Source: Streptomyces sp. T12
GTDB taxonomy: Bacteria; Actinomycetota; Actinomycetes; Streptomycetales; Streptomycetaceae
DNA length: 64,000 bases
Reading direction: 5' to 3'
NCBI RefSeq assembly: GCF_028736035.1
Contig: NZ_CP117866.1
Coordinates: 1,364,001-1,428,000 of the forward strand
Shown here: piece by piece, positions 62,190 through 64,000 of the stretch
Numbering within the stretch: the first letter of the stretch is position 1
Layout: each line of letters opens with the position of its first letter
The notes under the pieces: generated by a model
Seen by the model: the letters and a program-made list of their open reading frames with translations, nothing else
Told to the model about the DNA's origin: nothing
Database searches by the model: none
Position numbers and translations under genes: made by a program

Positions 62190-63215
62190 ATGCGCATTGG
62201 TGTCCTCACGTCCGGCGGCGACTGCCCCGGCCTGAACGCCGTCATCCGGTCCGTCGTGCACCGTGCCGTCGTCGACCACGGCGACGAGGTCATCGGGTTC
62301 CGGGACGGCTGGAAGGGCCTCCTGGAGTGCGACTACCTCAAGCTCGACCTCGACGCGGTGGGTGGCATCCTCGCCCGCGGCGGCACGATCCTCGGTTCCT
62401 CCCGGGTCCAGCCCTCCCATCTGCGGGACGGTGTGGAGCGGGCCAAGGGCCATGTCGAGGAGCTCGGCCTCGACGCGATCATCCCGATCGGCGGCGAGGG
62501 CACGCTGAAGGCCGCCCGGCTGATGTCGGACAGCGGTCTGCCCGTCGTGGGTGTGCCGAAGACCATCGACAACGACATCGCGGTCACGGACGTCACCTTC
62601 GGCTTCGACACGGCCGTGGGTGTGGCCACCGAGGCCCTGGACCGGCTCAAGACCACCGCCGAGTCCCACCAGCGGGTGCTGGTCGTCGAGGTCATGGGAC
62701 GGCACACCGGCTGGATCGCGCTGCACTCCGGCATGGCGGCCGGCGCGCACGCCATCGTCGTACCGGAACGGCCCTTCGACATCGAGGAGTTGGCTCGACG
62801 GGTCGGCGAGCGGTTCGACGCGGGCAAGCGGTTCGCGATCGTCGTCGCCGCGGAGGGGGCCAAGCCTGCTCCCGGCACGATGGCCTTCGACGAGGGCGGC
62901 AAGGACGTCTACGGGCACGAGCGCTTCGCCGGGATCGCGCGCCAGCTGTCGATCGAGCTGGAGCAGCGGCTGGGCAAGGAGGCGCGGCCGGTCATCCTCG
63001 GGCATGTACAGCGGGGCGGTACGCCCACCGCGTACGACCGGGTGCTCGCCACGCGGTTCGGGTGGCACGCGGTCGAGGCCGTGCACCGTGGGGAGTTCGG
63101 CCACATGACGGCGCTGCGCGGGACCGACATCGTGATGGTGCCGCTGGCGGAGGCCGTGGAGACGCTGAAGACGGTTCCCGTGGAGCGGTACGAAGAGGCC
63201 GAGTGCGTCCTCTAG
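62190..63215 (+). CDS. pfkA: 6-phosphofructokinase
   Basis: A 341-aa enzyme with GVLTSGGDCPGLNAVIR, IGGEGTLKAA and PKTIDNDI. The pattern Gly at the position equivalent to 104 and Lys at 124 (GEGT, PKTID) is that reported for ATP-dependent actinomycete enzymes. ATG 62190 with GAGAAGG upstream. It catalyses the committed step of glycolysis. Its stop lies in a tandem 14-bp repeat. Confidence 0.97.
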   Translation: MRIGVLTSGGDCPGLNAVIRSVVHRAVVDHGDEVIGFRDGWKGLLECDYLKLDLDAVGGILARGGTILGSSRVQPSHLRDGVERAKGHVEELGLDAIIPIGGEGTLKAARLMSDSGLPVVGVPKTIDNDIAVTDVTFGFDTAVGVATEALDRLKTTAESHQRVLVVEVMGRHTGWIALHSGMAAGAHAIVVPERPFDIEELARRVGERFDAGKRFAIVVAAEGAKPAPGTMAFDEGGKDVYGHERFAGIARQLSIELEQRLGKEARPVILGHVQRGGTPTAYDRVLATRFGWHAVEAVHRGEFGHMTALRGTDIVMVPLAEAVETLKTVPVERYEEAECVL

Positions 63216-63240
63216 ATCACGTCGTATAGATCACGTCGTA
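63213..63240 (+). repeat. Tandem 14-bp repeat over the pfkA stop
   Basis: TAGATCACGTCGTA occurs twice, and the first copy begins with the pfkA TAG stop codon. Confidence 0.85.
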
Positions 63241-63254
63241 CAGGGCTGAACAGT

Positions 63255-63286
63255 CTGCCCCCGGCCGCAGCTGCGGCCGGGGGCAG
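63255..63286 (+). terminator. 32-bp perfect palindrome after pfkA
   Basis: CTGCCCCCGGCCGCAG followed directly by CTGCGGCCGGGGGCAG, then TTCTAGT. Confidence 0.85.
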
Positions 63287-63290
63287 TTCT

Positions 63291-63310
63291 AGTCTGTGTG
63301 CGGACAGACT
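63291..63310. promoter_or_regulatory. Inverted repeat upstream of the CtaG-like gene
   Basis: AGTCTGT, 6 bp, ACAGACT: perfect 7-bp arms, 33 bp before the ATG at 63343; possible operator. Confidence 0.5.
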
Positions 63311-63342
63311 TGCACAACCCCCACGAATCAGGAGCCGCCGGA

Positions 63343-64000
63343 ATGGATCACAGCGGGCACGGCATGACCATGGATCTGCCGCCGTTCACGCTGGGGCGGG
63401 GTCTTCAGTGGTCGGCCGACCCGTTCTTCCTCGTCGCCTGCCTGGTGGGGCTCGCGCTGTACGCGTGGGGGGTCGTGCGGCTGCGGCGGCGTGGGGACGC
63501 GTGGTCCGCCGGGCGGACCGTCTCGTACGTCGTCGGGGTGCTGTCCGTGATGCTCGTCATGTGCACCGGGCTGAACGACTACGGCATGGTCATGTTCAGC
63601 GTGCACATGGTGCAGCACATGGTGATCAGCATGCTGTCGCCGATCCTGATCCTGCTCGGCGCCCCGATGACACTGGCGCTGCGCGCGCTGCCGCCCGCAG
63701 GGCGGGGGCGCAAGGGGCCGCGGGAGTGGTTGCTGGCCCTGCTGCACAGCCGGTACATGCGGATCATCACGCATCCGGCGTTCACCATTCCGCTGTTCAT
63801 CGCCAGCCTGTACGCGCTGTACTTCACGCCGCTCTTCGATTTCCTGATGGGCTCCAAGACCGGGCACATCGCGATGATGGTGCACTTCCTCGCCGTGGGT
63901 GTGGTGTTCTTCTGGCCGATCATCGGCGTGGATCCCGGTCCCCATCGGCCGGGGTATCTGATGCGGATGCTGGAGCTGTTCGCGGGTATGCCGTTCCACG
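63343..64000 (+). CDS. CtaG-like cytochrome c oxidase assembly protein, partial
   Basis: The first 219 residues are present. It begins MDHSGHGMTMDLPPFTLGR, so the extreme N-terminus is His/Met-rich and could bind copper. At least four membrane segments follow, with HMVQHMVISMLSPILILLGAP, typical of the caa3 oxidase assembly CtaG family. GGAG precedes the ATG. The gene runs off the right edge. Confidence 0.88.
   Translation, partial: MDHSGHGMTMDLPPFTLGRGLQWSADPFFLVACLVGLALYAWGVVRLRRRGDAWSAGRTVSYVVGVLSVMLVMCTGLNDYGMVMFSVHMVQHMVISMLSPILILLGAPMTLALRALPPAGRGRKGPREWLLALLHSRYMRIITHPAFTIPLFIASLYALYFTPLFDFLMGSKTGHIAMMVHFLAVGVVFFWPIIGVDPGPHRPGYLMRMLELFAGMPFH

Overview
The window looks like Streptomyces chromosomal DNA. 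GC and third-position GC are very high, there are many GTG starts and ATGA/GTGA overlaps, Tat and lipoprotein signals are common, and there are AfsR-type and two-component regulators, dispersed intergenic repeats and a MurT-GatD-PfkA block. No rRNA, tRNA, phage, plasmid or CRISPR locus was seen. About 50 genes are called. All function calls come from reading motifs by eye; no database search was run.

Layout. 1-4,068 is an accessory stretch with resistance-like genes: the start of a rifamycin phosphotransferase gene with its 19-bp rifamycin-associated element, a TmrB-like ATPase, an APH-fold kinase, a small membrane protein and a lipoprotein. 4,094-8,113 encodes one 1,339-residue protein joining a metzincin protease, six propeller-like repeats, a DUF4185 domain and a helical tail; it is the strangest gene here. 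8,332-12,054 is a TetR/MpaB-like/MFS set with an elaborate palindromic operator. 12,264-16,088 is an ABC exporter plus two-component system operon. 16,352-19,064 holds a DUF1996 protein and a GNAT-IF-1 operon preceded by a short leader ORF and a hairpin. 19,234-22,380 carries an AlaDH/CEOS-like dehydrogenase, a CmtR/CDF metal pair with operator, and a methyltransferase.

22,449-38,569 is a carbohydrate region: a secreted CBM25-GH13 amylase, a decayed monooxygenase-like gene, a tandem-HTH GntR regulator next to an aconitase broken by three single-base frameshifts, a DedA protein, a giant double-GH43 protein, and a convergent GH127/146 arabinofuranosidase with a related motif in its promoter. 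38,818-45,431 is DrrA/DrrB-like ABC genes, a P450 with an unusual I-helix, an AfsR-like regulator and a DUF779 gene. 45,507-48,133 has a NAGPA-type protein, a small membrane protein and a GDPD-like protein whose stop codon lies in a 184-bp hairpin element.

48,329-59,236 holds fatty-acid-type catabolism and housekeeping genes: a quinone oxidoreductase/acyl-CoA dehydrogenase operon, an XRE-cupin/TrxB-like pair, an ATP-dependent DNA ligase with a Nudix gene, an aldehyde dehydrogenase, and a third acyl-CoA dehydrogenase divergent from a TetR gene. 59,306-64,000 is core-like: peptide deformylase, MurT-GatD, 6-phosphofructokinase and the start of a CtaG-like gene. Several intergenic hairpins between convergent genes look like terminators.
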